Under the pieces are notes generated by a model, which was given only the letters and a program-made list of their open reading frames with translations, was not told the DNA's origin and searched no databases. Source: Tsukamurella tyrosinosolvens (lineage in GTDB: Bacteria; Actinomycetota; Actinomycetes; Mycobacteriales; Mycobacteriaceae). From it: a stretch of 64,000 bases of DNA. Each line of letters opens with the position of its first letter. Position 1 is the stretch's first letter. The position numbers and the translations under genes are program-made. Positions 29,116-38,453 of this stretch are shown piece after piece. The stretch lies in assembly GCF_900104775.1 (NCBI RefSeq), contig NZ_FNSA01000003.1, positions 4,526,001 to 4,590,000 of the forward strand. Reading direction: 5' to 3'.

Positions 29116-29237
29116 TCTATGCTTCCAGCTTAGCCCTGCCGGTCCGTGCTGCGGCATTCCTGTGACCTGACACAATCAACGCGAAGTTCTGTGTTCTCTG
29201 TCGTGCCCATCTGCATAACCGGAGGAAGTCGGCCACC

Positions 29238-32200
29238 GTGGTCCCGAACGAGATCCCCCCGCAGTACCTGCTGTCCGCCTCGGCCCCCGAGTCGCGGACC
29301 CTGATCGACATCCTCCGGGCGACCGTCGATGCCTACCCCGAGGTCCCCGCGATCGACGACGGCGACGTCGTCCTCACCTACTCCGAGCTGTGGGAAGAGG
29401 TGCTCGAGGGCGCCGACTTCCTCGGCCGCAGCGGCGTGCAGGCCGGCGACCGCGTGGGGATCCGCATGCCGTCGGGGCACCGCTCGCTGTACGTCGCGAT
29501 CCTCTCGACGCTCGCCGCCGGCGCCGCGTACGTCCCCGTCGACGCCGACGACCCGCAGGAGCGCGCCGACCTCGTGTTCGGCGAGGCCCACGCCGCGGCG
29601 ATCTTCACCGGCGACGGGCTGTGGCGCGCACCGTCGACGAAGGAGCGGGCGGCCGCGATCGAGGCCGGCACCGTCGAGCCCGGCAACCGCCTGCCCGTGC
29701 CCTACGACGACTCCTGGATCATCTTCACCTCCGGATCCACGGGCACCCCGAAGGGCGTGGCCGTCACCCACCGCAACTCGGCGGCCTTCGTCGATGCCGA
29801 GGCGCGCCTGTTCCTCCAGAACGAACCGCTGCGTCCGGGCGACCGCGTGCTCGCCGGCCTGTCCGTCGCCTTCGACGCCTCCTGCGAGGAGATGTGGCTC
29901 GCATGGCGCCACGGCGCCTGCCTCGTGCCCGCGCCCCGCTCGCTCGTGCGGTCCGGCATGGACCTCGGGCCCTGGCTGGTCTCGCGCGACATCTCCGTGG
30001 TGTCGACGGTGCCGACGCTGGCCGCCATGTGGCCGGCCGAAGCCCTGGAGGCCGTGCGGCTCCTCATCTTCGGCGGAGAGGCCTGCCCGCCCGAGCTGGC
30101 GCAGCGGCTCGCCGTCGACGGCCGTGAGGTGTGGAACACCTACGGCCCCACCGAGGCCACCGTCGTGGCGTGCGCCGCGCCCCTCGACGGCAAGGGCCCC
30201 GTCCGGATCGGGTTGCCGCTGGAGGGCTGGGATCTGGCGGTCGTGGACCCCGCGACGTCGCTGCCGGTGGCCGTGGGGCAGTCCGGCGAGCTGGTGATCG
30301 GCGGCGTGGGCCTGGCCCGCTACCTCGACCCTGCCAAGGACGCCGAGAAGTACGCGCCGATGGACACTCTGGGCTGGGAGCGCGCCTACCGCTCGGGCGA
30401 CCTGGTGCGCCTCGAGCCCGAGGGCCTGCTGTTCGAGGGCCGCGCCGACGACCAGGTGAAGGTCGGCGGCCGCCGCATCGAGCTCGGCGAGGTCGACAAC
30501 GCACTGCAGAACCTCCCCGGCGTCTCCGGCGCGGCCGCGGCCGTGCGGAAGAACTCCGCCGGCACCTCCATGCTGGTCGGCTACCTCGCCTCCACGGACC
30601 CCGATTTCGACCTCAAGGCGGCCCGCGAGCTGCTCGCCAAGGAGCTGCCGGCCGCGCTGGTCCCCCGCCTCGCGCTGATGGACGAGCTGCCCACCCGCAC
30701 CTCGGGCAAGGTCGACCGCAATGCTCTGCCCTGGCCACTGCCCGGTTCCGACGACACCGATACCGGCGACCTCGACGGCACCGCGGCGTGGGTCGCTGAA
30801 CGCTGGTCCGGCATCCTCGGCGCGTCGATCACCAGCGAGGACGCCGACTTCTTCGCCGAGGGCGGCGGCTCCCTCAGCGCGGCTCAGCTGGTCACGGCGC
30901 TGCGCGAGCAGTACCCGTCGGTCACCGTCGCAGACCTGTACGACCACCCGCGGCTCGGCTCGCTCGCCGCGTACCTGGACTCGCTGCGGCCCGCGGAGGT
31001 CGCCGAGCCGCGCGAGGTGCGGCCGACGCCGCGGTCGACGGGGATCGCGCAGATCCTGCTGTCGGTGCCGCTCACCACCCTCACGGGCCTGCAGTGGCTC
31101 ACGTGGATGGCGATCGCCAACAACGTCTTCGCGTGGGCCACGGGATCGACGCTGCTGCCCACGCTCAACTGGTGGGTCGTGCTCGCGCTGTTCCTCGTGT
31201 TCATCACCCCGATCGGCCGCATGGCACTGTCGGTGGTCGCGTGCCGCCTGCTGCTCGGCGGGCTGAAGCCCGGCGTGTACCGCCGCGGCGGGCCGGAACA
31301 CCTGCGGCTGTGGATCGCCGAGCGGTTCACCGCCGCGTCGGGCGCCGAGAACCTCTCCGGCGCACCGTGGATGATCTACTACGCCCGCGCGCTCGGCGCA
31401 ACGATCGGCCGGGGCGTCGACCTGCACGCACTGCCGCCCGTCACGGGCATGCTCGAGCTCGGCGACCACGCGTCCGTCGAGCCCGAGGTCGACCTCGCCG
31501 GGCACTACCTCGACGGCGACGAGCTGCACATCGGCGCGATCAGCATCGGCGAGGAGGCCTCGATCGGGGCGCGGTCCACGCTGCTGCCCGGCGCGAAGAT
31601 CGGCAAGCGCGCCGAGGTCGGCCCCGGCTCCGCGGTCTTCGGCAAGGTCAAGGCGAAGCAGCACTGGGCCGGCTCCCCCGCGGAGAAGATCGGCAAGGCG
31701 GAGCACCCGTGGCCCGCGGAGCATCCACCGCGCAAGCCCTATTGGGTGTTCGTCTACGGCGTCAGCTCGGTGCTCCTCGCGGGCCTGCCGATGGTCGCGA
31801 TCGGTGCCGGGCTCGCGCTCCTCGGCTGGATCGTGCGCGACGACTCCAACCTCAAGGAGGCGGCGCTGCACGCACTTCCGGCGCTGCCCATCGCCGTCAT
31901 CATCTCCCTCACCGTGTACGCGCTGCTCACCCTCATCGCGGTCCGCCTCCTCGCGATCGGCCTCAAGCCGGGGTACCACGCGGTGCGCAGCCGCGTCGGC
32001 TGGCAGGTGTGGGCCACGGAGCGCCTCATGGACGCCGCGCGCACCTTCCTCTTCCCGCTGTACGCCTCGCTGCTGACGCCCATCTGGTTCCGCATGCTGG
32101 GCACCAAGGTCGGCAAGGACGCCGAGATCTCCACCGCCATGGTGATCCCCAAGTTCACGACCATCGGCGACGGCTCGTTCCTCGCCGACGACACCATGGT

Positions 32201-33146
32201 CGGCAGCTACGAACTCGGCGGCGGCTGGATGCGCATCGACGAGGCCAAGATCGGCAAGCGCGCCTTCCTCGGCAACTCGGGGATGACGGGGCCGGGCCGT
32301 CGCGTCCCGAAGGACGGCCTGGTGGCCGTGCTGAGCGCCACCCCGTCGAAGGCGAAGAGCGGCAGCTCCTGGCTCGGCTCTCCCCCGGTTCGCCTGCGCC
32401 GCACCGCCGGCAACACCGATTCGACGTTCACCTACAACCCGTCGTTCGCGCTGCGCGTCGCGCGCGGCTCGGTCGAGACGGCGCGCCTGCTGGCGGTCTT
32501 CGTCAGCTTCGGGCTGGGCCTGGCGACACTGGTCGCGTTGAACTACTTCGTGATCAACGTGGGCTGGTGGCTCGCGGCGCTGCTCTCCGGCGTCACGCTG
32601 CTCGTCGCCGGCGCGGTCGCGTGCTGCGTCGCGGCGGCCGCGAAGTGGTTGGTGGTCGGGCGGATCGGCCGCGAGGAGCACCCGCTGTGGTCCTCCTTCG
32701 TGTGGCGCAACGAGCTCTCCGACGCCTTCGTCGAGTGCGTCGCCGCGCCGTGGTTCGCCCACGCCGCCACCGGCACCCCGATCCTCAACCTGTGGCTGCG
32801 GATGCTGGGCGCGAAGATCGGCCGCGGCGTCTGGTGCGAGACGTACTGGCTGCCCGAGGCCGACCTCGTGACCCTCGGCGACGCCGCCACCGTCTCCCGC
32901 GGCTGCGTCGTGCAGACGCACCTGTTCCACGACCGGATCATGGCGATGGACACCGTGGTGCTCGGCAAGGGCGCCACGCTGGGCCCGCACTGCGTCGCGC
33001 TCCCGGCGTCGTCCGTGGGCGACGGTGCCACCGTCGGCCCGGCGTCACTCGTCATGCGCGGCGACTCGGTGCCCGCGAACACCAAGTGGCAGGGCAACCC
33101 CATCTCCCCGTGGGTGTTCAACGAGGGCAAGCGCAAGCGCGACTGA
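29238..33146 (+). CDS. Pls/PosA-type membrane non-ribosomal peptide synthetase
   Basis: This 1302-residue single-module synthetase is built like epsilon-poly-L-lysine synthetase (Pls, about 1319 residues). It has an adenylation domain (residues 1-500: IIFTSGSTGTPKGVAVTHRN, NTYGPTEATV, YRSGDLVRLEPEG, catalytic Lys in RTSGKVDRNALP), a carrier domain with phosphopantetheine Ser at about 545 (GGGSLSAAQL), then several transmembrane helices alternating with left-handed beta-helix segments (IGEEASIGARSTLLPGAKIG). There is no condensation or thioesterase domain. Such enzymes make amino-acid homopolymers or acylate small amines. GTG 29238 follows GGAGGAAG. The amino acid used is not readable by eye. 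The downstream acetyltransferase and aminopeptidase are not obviously linked. Confidence 0.9.
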   Translation: MVPNEIPPQYLLSASAPESRTLIDILRATVDAYPEVPAIDDGDVVLTYSELWEEVLEGADFLGRSGVQAGDRVGIRMPSGHRSLYVAILSTLAAGAAYVPVDADDPQERADLVFGEAHAAAIFTGDGLWRAPSTKERAAAIEAGTVEPGNRLPVPYDDSWIIFTSGSTGTPKGVAVTHRNSAAFVDAEARLFLQNEPLRPGDRVLAGLSVAFDASCEEMWLAWRHGACLVPAPRSLVRSGMDLGPWLVSRDISVVSTVPTLAAMWPAEALEAVRLLIFGGEACPPELAQRLAVDGREVWNTYGPTEATVVACAAPLDGKGPVRIGLPLEGWDLAVVDPATSLPVAVGQSGELVIGGVGLARYLDPAKDAEKYAPMDTLGWERAYRSGDLVRLEPEGLLFEGRADDQVKVGGRRIELGEVDNALQNLPGVSGAAAAVRKNSAGTSMLVGYLASTDPDFDLKAARELLAKELPAALVPRLALMDELPTRTSGKVDRNALPWPLPGSDDTDTGDLDGTAAWVAERWSGILGASITSEDADFFAEGGGSLSAAQLVTALREQYPSVTVADLYDHPRLGSLAAYLDSLRPAEVAEPREVRPTPRSTGIAQILLSVPLTTLTGLQWLTWMAIANNVFAWATGSTLLPTLNWWVVLALFLVFITPIGRMALSVVACRLLLGGLKPGVYRRGGPEHLRLWIAERFTAASGAENLSGAPWMIYYARALGATIGRGVDLHALPPVTGMLELGDHASVEPEVDLAGHYLDGDELHIGAISIGEEASIGARSTLLPGAKIGKRAEVGPGSAVFGKVKAKQHWAGSPAEKIGKAEHPWPAEHPPRKPYWVFVYGVSSVLLAGLPMVAIGAGLALLGWIVRDDSNLKEAALHALPALPIAVIISLTVYALLTLIAVRLLAIGLKPGYHAVRSRVGWQVWATERLMDAARTFLFPLYASLLTPIWFRMLGTKVGKDAEISTAMVIPKFTTIGDGSFLADDTMVGSYELGGGWMRIDEAKIGKRAFLGNSGMTGPGRRVPKDGLVAVLSATPSKAKSGSSWLGSPPVRLRRTAGNTDSTFTYNPSFALRVARGSVETARLLAVFVSFGLGLATLVALNYFVINVGWWLAALLSGVTLLVAGAVACCVAAAAKWLVVGRIGREEHPLWSSFVWRNELSDAFVECVAAPWFAHAATGTPILNLWLRMLGAKIGRGVWCETYWLPEADLVTLGDAATVSRGCVVQTHLFHDRIMAMDTVVLGKGATLGPHCVALPASSVGDGATVGPASLVMRGDSVPANTKWQGNPISPWVFNEGKRKRD

Positions 33147-33207
33147 CCCGACGATGCCGGCCCCGCCCACTAGGGTGGGCACCGACATCCCCGACGAAAG
33201 GTCCCCC

Positions 33208-33684
33208 GTGAGCGACGGGCTCGAGATCACCCCGTTCCAGCCGAGCGACGTGGCGGAACTGCTCGTCCTGCAGCGGTGCTGTTGGGTGCAGGAGGCCATC
33301 GCGAACGACAGCCTCGCCGTCCCGCCGTTGACCGAGACCCACGACGACATCCTGCTGTGGGCGTCGCAGTGGGCGACGTTCGTCATGCGGCTCGACGGCC
33401 GACTGATCGGCGCGGTCCGCGGCCGGGCGGAGGCGGATCACCGGTGGCACATCGGCCGCATCATGGTGGCACCGGACCTCGCGGGCCGTGGCCTCGGCAC
33501 CGAGCTGATCGCCCTCATGGAGTCCCTCGCCCCCGAGGGGACCGAGGAGTTCATCATGTTCACGGGCGCCGGTAGCGAGCGCAACATCCGGACGTACGAG
33601 CGCGCCGGCTACGTCGTCTCGGAACCCGAGCCCGCGCCGCACGGCGGCATAGCGACGGTGACGCTGCGCAAGCCGGTAAGGTAA
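33208..33684 (+). CDS. GNAT-family N-acetyltransferase
   Basis: This 158-residue acetyl-CoA-dependent acetyltransferase has the motif A stretch IGRIMVAPDLAGRGLGTELI (Q/RxxGxG/A site) and the C-terminal NIRTYERAGYVV typical of motif B. GTG 33208 (VSDGLEITPF) follows CGAAAGG. The acceptor is unknown; it lies 61 bp after the Pls-like gene and 33 bp before the aminopeptidase, all on one strand, so it could modify or confer resistance to the Pls product. That link is inference. Confidence 0.85.
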   Translation: MSDGLEITPFQPSDVAELLVLQRCCWVQEAIANDSLAVPPLTETHDDILLWASQWATFVMRLDGRLIGAVRGRAEADHRWHIGRIMVAPDLAGRGLGTELIALMESLAPEGTEEFIMFTGAGSERNIRTYERAGYVVSEPEPAPHGGIATVTLRKPVR

Positions 33685-33717
33685 ACCCCCGACCCCGAGC
33701 GAGAAGGAAGTGGATCC

Positions 33718-35085
33718 GTGGTGCGCAAGTCGGCCAGGCCGAAGCTCGTCGCAGCACCGAATCCGCAGCACGCCCGCGCGGTGGATCCGTACATCCCCGG
33801 CCACGGCAATCCCGGCTACCGGGTGTCGAGGTACAACCTCGAGCTGACGTACAAGGTCGAGAGCAACCGCCTCGACGGCAAGGCCGAGATCACGGCGACG
33901 GCGAACGAGCCGCTCAAGCGGTTCGCGATCGACCTCTCCGACGCGCTGACCGCCTCCAAGATCGCGATCAACGGCCGCCGCCCGCAGCGCTACTCCCAGC
34001 GCGGCGGCAAGCTGGAGCTCACCCTGGCGAACGAGGTCCCCGCCGGCGCCGCGATGACGATCTCCATCCGGTACGCGGGCACCCCGAAGCCGATCCGCTC
34101 GACGTGGGGCGAGGTCGGCTGGGAGGAGCTGTCCGAGGGCGTCATCGTCGCCTCGCAGCCGAGCGGCGCACCGTCGTGGTTCCCCTGCGACGACCACCCA
34201 GCCTCCAAGGCCTCGTACCGCATCGCGATCACCACCGACTCGCCGTACCGGGTGGTGTCCAACGGCCGGCTCGTCTCCCGCAAGGTCTCGGCCGCGCACA
34301 CCACGTGGGTCTACGAGCAGGCCGCCCCGATGGCCTCGTACCTCGCCACGATTCAGATCGGCAGCTACGACCTGCTCAAGGTCGCCGAGAAGCCGGTACC
34401 CATCCGGGCGGCCGTGCCCGCGCGCCTGACGTCCGACTTCCAGCGCAGCTTCGGCAACCAGGAGCGCATCATGCGCGCCTTCACCCGCTGGTTCGGCCCG
34501 TACCCGTTCCCCGAGTACACCGTCGTCGTCACGGACGACACCCTGGAGATCCCCGTCGAGGCGCAGACCGTCTCGATTTTCGGCGCCAACCACTGCGACG
34601 GGACGCGGCACGCCGAGCGGCTCGTCGCGCACGAGCTGGCGCACCAGTGGTTCGGCAACTCGCTGACGCTGACGCGCTGGAAGGACATCTGGCTGCACGA
34701 GGGCTTCGCCTGCTACTCCGAGTGGATGTGGGCGCAGGAGTGCGGCCAGGCGACCACGCAGCAGATGGCGGCGCGCTACTACGCGAAGCTCGCGGCCTCG
34801 CCGAACGACATCGTCGTCGGCGACCCCGGCCCGGACCTGATGTTCGACGACCGGGTCTACAAGCGCGGCGCGCTGACGGTGCACGCGGTGCGGGTGGCGC
34901 TCGGCGATCCGGCGTTCTTCACGATGCTCCACGAGTGGACGTCGGAGTTCGCGCACCAGTCGGTGACGACCGAGGACCTGATCACCCTCGCGGCGAAGTA
35001 CAGCCCCGAGCCGCTGCGCACCCTGTGGCGCACCTGGTTGTACGAGACGGCGCTGCCGCCGCTGCCGGTGCTCACGGCTCTCTGA
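33718..35085 (+). CDS. M1-family zinc aminopeptidase (short form)
   Basis: This 455-residue metallopeptidase has the zinc site HELAHQW with the third ligand in WLHEGFACYSEW, preceded by the beta domain and a bestatin-site segment that here reads PVEAQTVSIFG rather than GAMEN. YKRGALTVHAVR supplies the usual catalytic Tyr. The C-terminal helical domain of long M1 enzymes is missing, as in other short actinobacterial M1 proteins. There is no signal peptide, so it is probably cytoplasmic. Two GTG codons (33718, 33721) could serve as start. Confidence 0.88.
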   Translation: MVRKSARPKLVAAPNPQHARAVDPYIPGHGNPGYRVSRYNLELTYKVESNRLDGKAEITATANEPLKRFAIDLSDALTASKIAINGRRPQRYSQRGGKLELTLANEVPAGAAMTISIRYAGTPKPIRSTWGEVGWEELSEGVIVASQPSGAPSWFPCDDHPASKASYRIAITTDSPYRVVSNGRLVSRKVSAAHTTWVYEQAAPMASYLATIQIGSYDLLKVAEKPVPIRAAVPARLTSDFQRSFGNQERIMRAFTRWFGPYPFPEYTVVVTDDTLEIPVEAQTVSIFGANHCDGTRHAERLVAHELAHQWFGNSLTLTRWKDIWLHEGFACYSEWMWAQECGQATTQQMAARYYAKLAASPNDIVVGDPGPDLMFDDRVYKRGALTVHAVRVALGDPAFFTMLHEWTSEFAHQSVTTEDLITLAAKYSPEPLRTLWRTWLYETALPPLPVLTAL

Positions 35086-35137
35086 GCCGATCCGGCCCGC
35101 CCGCCCGAGAGGCGGCGGAAACTTTCTGTGGGGACGA

Positions 35138-35164
35138 TGTCGAAACGGGGTCGTCCCGTTCGAC
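35138..35164 (+). promoter_or_regulatory. ECF42-type promoter
   Basis: TGTCGA (35138-35143) and CGAC (35161-35164) are separated by 17 bp, about 45 bp before the DGPF gene. The published target motif of ECF42 sigma factors is TGTCGA in the -35 and CGA/TC in the -10, and an ECF42-type gene lies just downstream, so the pair is probably autoregulated. Confidence 0.6.
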
Positions 35165-35210
35165 GCCTGTACGAGACACGCTCACCACCACAGAAGAAGG
35201 ACTGATCGAT

Positions 35211-35594
35211 ATGCCTCGTTTCATGGGATTCGTACGGATGGCGGAGGGCCCCGAGGTCGGCGCGCCGCCGAAGGCCCTCTTCGACGCGATGGACGTCTAC
35301 ATCGGCGAGCAGGCGGCGAAGGGCCACTTCCTCGACGGCGGCGGCCTGTACGGCTCGGAGGACGCCATCAACTTCGTCGTCCGCAAGGGCGAGATCACGC
35401 GGGTCGACGGCCCGTACGCCGAGTCGAAGGAGATCGTGGGCGGCTGGTCGCTGCTGCAGTACGACACCGTCGAGGAGGCGATCGCCGCATCGGAGGAGTT
35501 CGCGCAGCTGCACGCCACCCACTGGCCCGAGCTGAACATGGTCTCCACGCTCCGGCAGATCGCCGACGAGCCGCCCACCCCGGCGGACGACTGA
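35211..35594 (+). CDS. YCII-related DGPF-domain protein
   Basis: This 127-residue cytoplasmic protein of the YCII/DGPF family opens MPRFMGFVRMAEGPE and carries the family signature as DGPYAESKEIVGGW (about residues 66-79). It is preceded by AGAAGAAGG and by an ECF42-like promoter. DGPF proteins are the constant genomic partners of ECF42 sigma factors; their biochemical role is not established. Co-transcription with the sigma gene starting 34 bp downstream is expected. Confidence 0.88.
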   Translation: MPRFMGFVRMAEGPEVGAPPKALFDAMDVYIGEQAAKGHFLDGGGLYGSEDAINFVVRKGEITRVDGPYAESKEIVGGWSLLQYDTVEEAIAASEEFAQLHATHWPELNMVSTLRQIADEPPTPADD

Positions 35595-35628
35595 CGCATC
35601 GGCGGTGGTCCCGCCTACGCTGGTCGAC

Positions 35629-36891
35629 GTGCCAGCCGGGACCACCGCCGAAGCGATCACCGCCACCTGGCGGGCCGAATCCACGCGCCTCGTCGGCGCG
35701 CTCACCCGCATGACCCGCAGCATCCAGCTCGCGGAGGACCTGGCGCAGGACGCGCTGGTCGCCGCGCTGGAGCAGTGGCCGGAGACGGGAGTCCCGAACA
35801 ACCCGGCCGCGTGGCTCATGACCACCGCGAAGCGCCGCGGCGTCGACTCGATCCGCCGCGCCGAGAACCTGCGCCGCAAGACCGAGGAGATCGGTCGCGG
35901 CCTGCGGGAGGACGACGGTATGCCCGACCTCGACGCGCAGGTCGACTTCATCGAGGACGACGCGCTGCGCCTGATCTTCCTGTCCTGCCACCCGGCACTC
36001 ACGCCCGAGTCGCGGGCCGCCCTCACCCTCCGCGTCGTCGGCGGGCTCACGACCGCCGAGATCGCCCGCGGTTTCCTGGTCCCCGAGAAGACCATGGGCC
36101 AACGCATCTCGCGCGCGAAGAAGACGCTCACCACCGCCCGCGCCGAGTTCGAACTGCCCGTCGGGGAGGACCGAATCCGCCGCCTCGACGACGTGATGGC
36201 CGTGATCTACCTGATCTTCACCGAGGGCTACTCCGCCGCCGCGGGCGACGACTGGATGCGCCCGGACCTCGCCCGGGAGGGCATCCGGTTGGCCCGGATG
36301 CTCGCCGAGCTCGCGCCCGACGAGCCCGAAGCCCACGGACTGCAGGCCCTGGTCGAGCTGCAGGGCTCCCGCATCGACGCCCGCACGGACGCCGACGGCG
36401 CCCCCGTCCTGCTCGACGACCAGGACCGGGACCGCTGGGACCGGCTCCTGATCCGGCGGGGCCTGGCCGCGATCCGCCGGGCCGAGGAGCTCGCCGCCCG
36501 CGGGATCCCGGTGGGCCGGTACTACCTGCAGGCCGCGATCGCCGCGCAGCACGCCCGCGCGGCGACGCCCGCCGACACCTATTGGACGCGCATCGCCCGG
36601 CTGTACGACGCGCTGGCCCAGGCCGCGCCCGGTCCGGTGGTGGAGGTCAATCGGGCTGTGGCGCACGGCCGGGCGTTCGGCCCGGATGCGGGCCTGACGG
36701 TGCTCGACGCCGTCGACCCGGCCGGGCTCGGCGATGCGCCCCTCGCGCCGAGCGTCCGAGGCGACCTGCTGGAGCGGGCGGGGCGGCATGCGGAGGCGGC
36801 GAACCAGTTCGACGAGGCCGCGCGCCGCACCCGCAACGCGGGCGAGCGCACGCTCCTCGAGCGCCGGGCACGCGGGAACCGCCACGACTGA
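35629..36891 (+). CDS. ECF42-family RNA polymerase sigma factor with C-terminal TPR-like domain
   Basis: This roughly 420-residue sigma factor is about twice the usual ECF size. Region 2 is seen in RMTRSIQLAEDLAQDALVAA and region 4 in LTLRVVGGLTTAEIARGFLV with SRAKKTL. A long C-terminal helical extension (VIYLIFTEGYSAAAGDD; PDEPEAHGLQALVELQGSR; GRYYLQAAIAAQHARA) is the hallmark of ECF42, which lacks a classical anti-sigma factor. GTG 35629 sits 6 bp after TACGCT and may be leaderless; GTG 35605 is an alternative. Its partner DGPF gene and matching promoter lie upstream. Confidence 0.87.
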   Translation: MPAGTTAEAITATWRAESTRLVGALTRMTRSIQLAEDLAQDALVAALEQWPETGVPNNPAAWLMTTAKRRGVDSIRRAENLRRKTEEIGRGLREDDGMPDLDAQVDFIEDDALRLIFLSCHPALTPESRAALTLRVVGGLTTAEIARGFLVPEKTMGQRISRAKKTLTTARAEFELPVGEDRIRRLDDVMAVIYLIFTEGYSAAAGDDWMRPDLAREGIRLARMLAELAPDEPEAHGLQALVELQGSRIDARTDADGAPVLLDDQDRDRWDRLLIRRGLAAIRRAEELAARGIPVGRYYLQAAIAAQHARAATPADTYWTRIARLYDALAQAAPGPVVEVNRAVAHGRAFGPDAGLTVLDAVDPAGLGDAPLAPSVRGDLLERAGRHAEAANQFDEAARRTRNAGERTLLERRARGNRHD

Positions 36892-36915
36892 GAGATCGAC
36901 GCCGGCGTGCCGGGA

Positions 36916-36934
36916 GGGGGCCGCGACGGCCCTC
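36916..36934. terminator. Hairpin between converging sigma and rmlC genes
   Basis: A 7-bp GC-rich stem (GGGGGCC / GGCCCTC, one G-T pair) with a 5-nt loop lies in the 58-bp gap between two convergent genes. There is no T-run, so its role as a terminator is tentative. Confidence 0.35.
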
Positions 36935-36949
36935 AAACGTGTCGGTTCG

Positions 36950-37522
36950 TCACGACTCCCGCCACACGGGCAGAGCGCCCGCGGCGCGCGCCTCCGCCAG
37001 CGACGGTGCGCCCGTGTCCTTCTCGGACAGGATCGGCGGCACCTCGGCGGGCCAGGCGATGTTCAGCTCCGGGTCGAGCGGGTCCACGCCGTGCTCGGCG
37101 GACGGGTTGTACTCGGACGAGACGTGATAGGCCACGACGGCGTCGTCGGTCAGGGCGCAGAAGCCGTGCCCCAGACCCTCCGCCAAGTAGACGGTGCGCC
37201 GCGTCGCGCTGTCCAGGCGGACGGTCTCGACCGCACCGAACGTGGGCGAGCCGACCCGCAGGTCGACGATCACGTCGAGCACCGCGCCGTGCAGGCAGGC
37301 GACCAGTTTCGCCTGCCCCGGGGGCACGTCGGCGTAGTGGATGCCGCGGATCGCGCCGCGCCGGCTCACGGAGACGTTGGTCTGTGCGACGGACAGGTCG
37401 TGGCCGGTGGCCTCCCGAAAGGCCGAGGCTTTGAACAGCTCGAAGAACTCGCCTCGCTCGTCGGGGAAGACCCGCGGGTCCAGGACGAAGGCGCCGGCGA
37501 TGGGCAGCGGCGCGACGTTCAT
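36950..37522 (-). CDS. rmlC: dTDP-4-dehydrorhamnose 3,5-epimerase RmlC
   Basis: RmlC is the third enzyme of dTDP-L-rhamnose synthesis, needed in this group for the arabinogalactan-peptidoglycan linker. The 190-residue cupin shows [31 protein letters not shown] with catalytic His, [17 protein letters not shown], and [14 protein letters not shown]. The ATG at 37522 overlaps the rmlA stop by 4 bp. It forms a two-gene leftward unit with rmlA. Confidence 0.95.
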   Translation of the reverse strand: MNVAPLPIAGAFVLDPRVFPDERGEFFELFKASAFREATGHDLSVAQTNVSVSRRGAIRGIHYADVPPGQAKLVACLHGAVLDVIVDLRVGSPTFGAVETVRLDSATRRTVYLAEGLGHGFCALTDDAVVAYHVSSEYNPSAEHGVDPLDPELNIAWPAEVPPILSEKDTGAPSLAEARAAGALPVWRES

Positions 37523-38388
37523 CGGCTCTCCTCGAGAAGTCCGTGCAGATAGGTGCCGTAGCCGGACTTGCGGAGCCGGTCGGCGTGCGCGCGCAGCTGC
37601 GCGTCGTCGATGAAGCCGCATCGCCACGCCACCTCTTCGGGCGCCCCGATCTTGGTGCCCTGCCGCTGCTCCACGGCGCGGACGTAGCCGGTGGCGTCGG
37701 CGAGGGCGTCGAAGGTACCCGTGTCGAGCCAGGCAGTGCCGCGCGGCAGCACCTCGACGGTCAGCCGCCCCTCGTTCAGGTAGTGCCGGTTGACGTCGGT
37801 GATCTCGAGTTCGCCGCGCGGCGAGGGCTTCAGGTTCCGCGCGACCTCGACCACCGACGGGTCGTAGAAGTACAGGCCGGGCACCGCGTACGGGGACCGG
37901 GGATGCTCCGGCTTCTCCTCGAAGCCCACGGCGCGCCCGGCACCGTCGAACTCGATGACACCGTAGGCGCGGGGATCGGCGACCCGGTACGCGAAGACCG
38001 CGCCGCCGTCGACCCCGTCGAACCGGCGCAGCTGCGTGCCGAGCCCCGGGCCGTAGAAGATGTTGTCGCCCAGGATCAGCGAGACCGTCTGGTCGCCGAT
38101 GAAGTCCGCGCCGAGGACGAAGGCCTGCGCCAGCCCCTCGGGGCGCGGCTGCACCACGTACTCGATCCGGATCCCGAACTGCGAGCCGTCGCCGAGGAGC
38201 CGCCGGAACTGCTCGGCGTCGCCCGGCGTGGTCACCACGAGCACCTCGCGGATGCCCGCGAGCATCAGGGTGGAGAGCGGGTAGTAGATCATCGGCTTGT
38301 CGTAGACGGGGAGCAGCTGCTTACTGACGCCGACGGTGATCGGGTGGAGCCTGCTGCCCGTGCCGCCGGCCAGGATGATCCCTCGCAT
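37519..38388 (-). CDS. rmlA: Glucose-1-phosphate thymidylyltransferase RmlA
   Basis: RmlA makes dTDP-glucose from glucose-1-phosphate and dTTP, the first step of dTDP-rhamnose synthesis. It has 289 residues, normal for the family. Motifs are [68 protein letters not shown], and [16 protein letters not shown]. It is divergent from an alpha/beta hydrolase; the partner rmlB lies 3.1 kb away on the other strand. Confidence 0.96.
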   Translation of the reverse strand: MRGIILAGGTGSRLHPITVGVSKQLLPVYDKPMIYYPLSTLMLAGIREVLVVTTPGDAEQFRRLLGDGSQFGIRIEYVVQPRPEGLAQAFVLGADFIGDQTVSLILGDNIFYGPGLGTQLRRFDGVDGGAVFAYRVADPRAYGVIEFDGAGRAVGFEEKPEHPRSPYAVPGLYFYDPSVVEVARNLKPSPRGELEITDVNRHYLNEGRLTVEVLPRGTAWLDTGTFDALADATGYVRAVEQRQGTKIGAPEEVAWRCGFIDDAQLRAHADRLRKSGYGTYLHGLLEESR

Positions 38389-38425
38389 GAGCCGACTCTA
38401 TCGGATCACATAACTATCTTTCTTG

Positions 38426-38452
38426 AAACGGTCGTTGTTGCTACGATCGTTT
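38426..38452. promoter_or_regulatory. Inverted repeat operator before the hydrolase operon
   Basis: AAACGGTCGT (38426-38435) and ACGATCGTTT (38443-38452) are inverted copies with one mismatch, 7 bp apart, ending directly before the ATG at 38454. TACGAT at 38442 could be a -10 for a leaderless message. A dimeric repressor site is likely; the PaaX-like regulator in the same operon is one candidate. Confidence 0.45.
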
Positions 38453-38453
38453 T

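Noticed and set aside
29130-32990. A 1286-codon open frame on the minus strand opposite the Pls-like synthetase
   Set aside because: It is a mirror of the high-GC coding strand: rich in Arg/Gly/His/Asp, no domain, while the plus strand has complete A and carrier motifs.
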